DNA from: Frankiales bacterium
GTDB lineage: Bacteria; Actinomycetota; Actinomycetes; Mycobacteriales; SCTD01
Length of the DNA: 7,683 nucleotides
NCBI GenBank assembly: GCA_025464795.1
Contig: JAODNB010000314.1
Location: 1-7,683, forward strand
Direction of reading: 5' to 3'
Under the pieces are notes generated by a model that was not told the DNA's origin, ran no database searches, and worked only from the letters and a program-made list of their open reading frames with translations. Below, piece after piece: positions 6,947 to 7,683 of the stretch. Position 1 is the stretch's first letter; every line of letters starts with the position of its first letter. A program made the position numbers and the translations under genes.

Positions 6947-7683
6947 TTAGCTGAAGGACAACGAGACGGAGCCGAGACCGGCGAAGGTGGCGACGACGTC
7001 GTCACCTGGCTTGACGTCGTAGGCACGTGTGCAGGAACCGGGCAGGACCACGTGCCCGGCTTCGAGGCGGACGCCGAAGGCGGCGACCTTGTTGGCGAGC
7101 CACGCGACCGCGATCGTCGGGTCACCCAGAACAGCACCGCTGGTGCCACGCGCGACCTCAGCCCCGTTGATCTCCAGCACCGCGTCGATCGCCTTCAGGT
7201 CGAGGTCCGAGGGCTTCACGCGCTCCTTGCCGAGGACAACCCCGCAACTGGACGCGTTGTCACTGATCGTGTCGAGCAGACCGATCTTCCAGTCGGCGAT
7301 GCGGCTGTCGATCAGCTCGATCGCCGGGGCGATGAAGTCGGTGCACCGCAGCACGTCCTCGACCGTGCAGCCCTCAGCCGGAAGGTCGGCGCCCAGCACG
7401 AAACCCACCTCGACCTCGACGCGCGGCAGCAGGAACTTCGAGGTCGGGATCGGCGTGTCCTCGGTGTAGACCATGTCCGACAGCAGGTGGCCGTAGTCGG
7501 GCTCGTCGACGCCCATCATCTCCTGCATCGCCTTGGACGACAGGCCGACCTTGTGGCCGTAGACCGTCGCGCCGGCAGCCAGGCGCCGGCGGATGTTGAG
7601 CAGCTGGATCTCGTAGGTGTCCGTGACGTCCAGGTGCGGGAACGTCTGGACGAGCGGCGGGATCGCGACCTGCGTCTGCTCGG
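6947..7683 (-). CDS. hsaE: 2-hydroxypenta-2,4-dienoate hydratase (HsaE/MhpD/BphH family), 5' end cut by window
   Basis: The reading frame continues to the window edge, so 244 codons of a protein usually near 260 are seen; roughly the first 15-25 residues are missing. The ATG at 7528 is internal: residues before it (YGHKVGLSSKAMQEMMGVD) are conserved family sequence. The enzyme adds water to 2-hydroxypenta-2,4-dienoate, or the hexadienoate from steroids, to give the 4-hydroxy-2-oxo acid used by the aldolase. Metal ligands are expected at the two glutamates of RVEVEVGF (fragment residues 89 and 91) and the glutamate of IAPAIELIDSR (122). GTSGAVLGDPTIAVAWLANK and the C-terminal GDDVVATFAGLGSVSLSFS are also family-typical. 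It is the first visible gene of the four-gene operon and ends 9 bases before the dehydrogenase start. 4-Oxalocrotonate decarboxylase belongs to the same fold; the context with the aldolase and dehydrogenase favours the hydratase. Confidence 0.94.
   Translation of the reverse strand, partial: EQTQVAIPPLVQTFPHLDVTDTYEIQLLNIRRRLAAGATVYGHKVGLSSKAMQEMMGVDEPDYGHLLSDMVYTEDTPIPTSKFLLPRVEVEVGFVLGADLPAEGCTVEDVLRCTDFIAPAIELIDSRIADWKIGLLDTISDNASSCGVVLGKERVKPSDLDLKAIDAVLEINGAEVARGTSGAVLGDPTIAVAWLANKVAAFGVRLEAGHVVLPGSCTRAYDVKPGDDVVATFAGLGSVSLSFS

Noticed and set aside
1..7683. CRISPR arrays, tRNA or rRNA genes, transposases, phage or defence genes
   Set aside because: None seen on reading: no spaced repeats, no inverted-repeat ends, no structural-RNA-like blocks. 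The window is wholly filled by catabolic genes and one regulator.

Overview
The window comes from a high-GC actinobacterium-type genome. GC-rich third codon positions, GTG/TTG start candidates and gene families best known from Mycobacterium and Rhodococcus all point this way; the genus cannot be fixed from the sequence. It is densely coding: eight genes, two of them cut by the window edges, with no non-coding stretch longer than about 70 bases.

Right part (4111-7683, minus strand). A four-gene operon reads 2-hydroxypenta-2,4-dienoate hydratase (5' end missing), acylating acetaldehyde dehydrogenase, 4-hydroxy-2-oxovalerate aldolase, then an alpha/beta-hydrolase of the meta-cleavage-product (C-C bond) type. 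Gaps are 9, 3 and 7 bases. Together they would take a ring-cleaved catechol product through hydrolysis, hydration, retro-aldol cleavage and acyl-CoA formation. The order hydratase, dehydrogenase, aldolase is that of hsaE-hsaG-hsaF in mycobacterial cholesterol loci and also of mhpD-F-E in E. coli. No extradiol dioxygenase or ring hydroxylase is present here.

Middle (3182-4103). An IclR-family regulator lies on the plus strand, convergent with the hydrolase (7 bases between stop codons) and divergent from the next operon. The 67-base divergent region carries a 14-base palindrome at 3211-3224 that exactly matches the published KstR2 consensus AnCAAGnnCTTGnT.

Left part (1-3181, minus strand). 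A second operon, with overlapping genes (4 and 8 bases), reads a 3-ketosteroid-delta1-dehydrogenase-like flavoprotein, a short-chain dehydrogenase resembling Rv3549c, and a thiolase resembling FadA6 (3' end missing). Both resemblances are from memory. In M. tuberculosis those two genes sit in the KstR2-controlled C/D-ring part of cholesterol catabolism, which fits the operator.

The most economical reading is a steroid (or related polycyclic or bile-acid-like) catabolic locus. The left operon would handle steroid oxidation and CoA-thioester thiolysis; the right operon would handle the dienoate fragment from the aromatised ring. No single enzyme proves the substrate, and aromatic-acid catabolism with an MhpR-like IclR regulator remains an alternative for the right operon.
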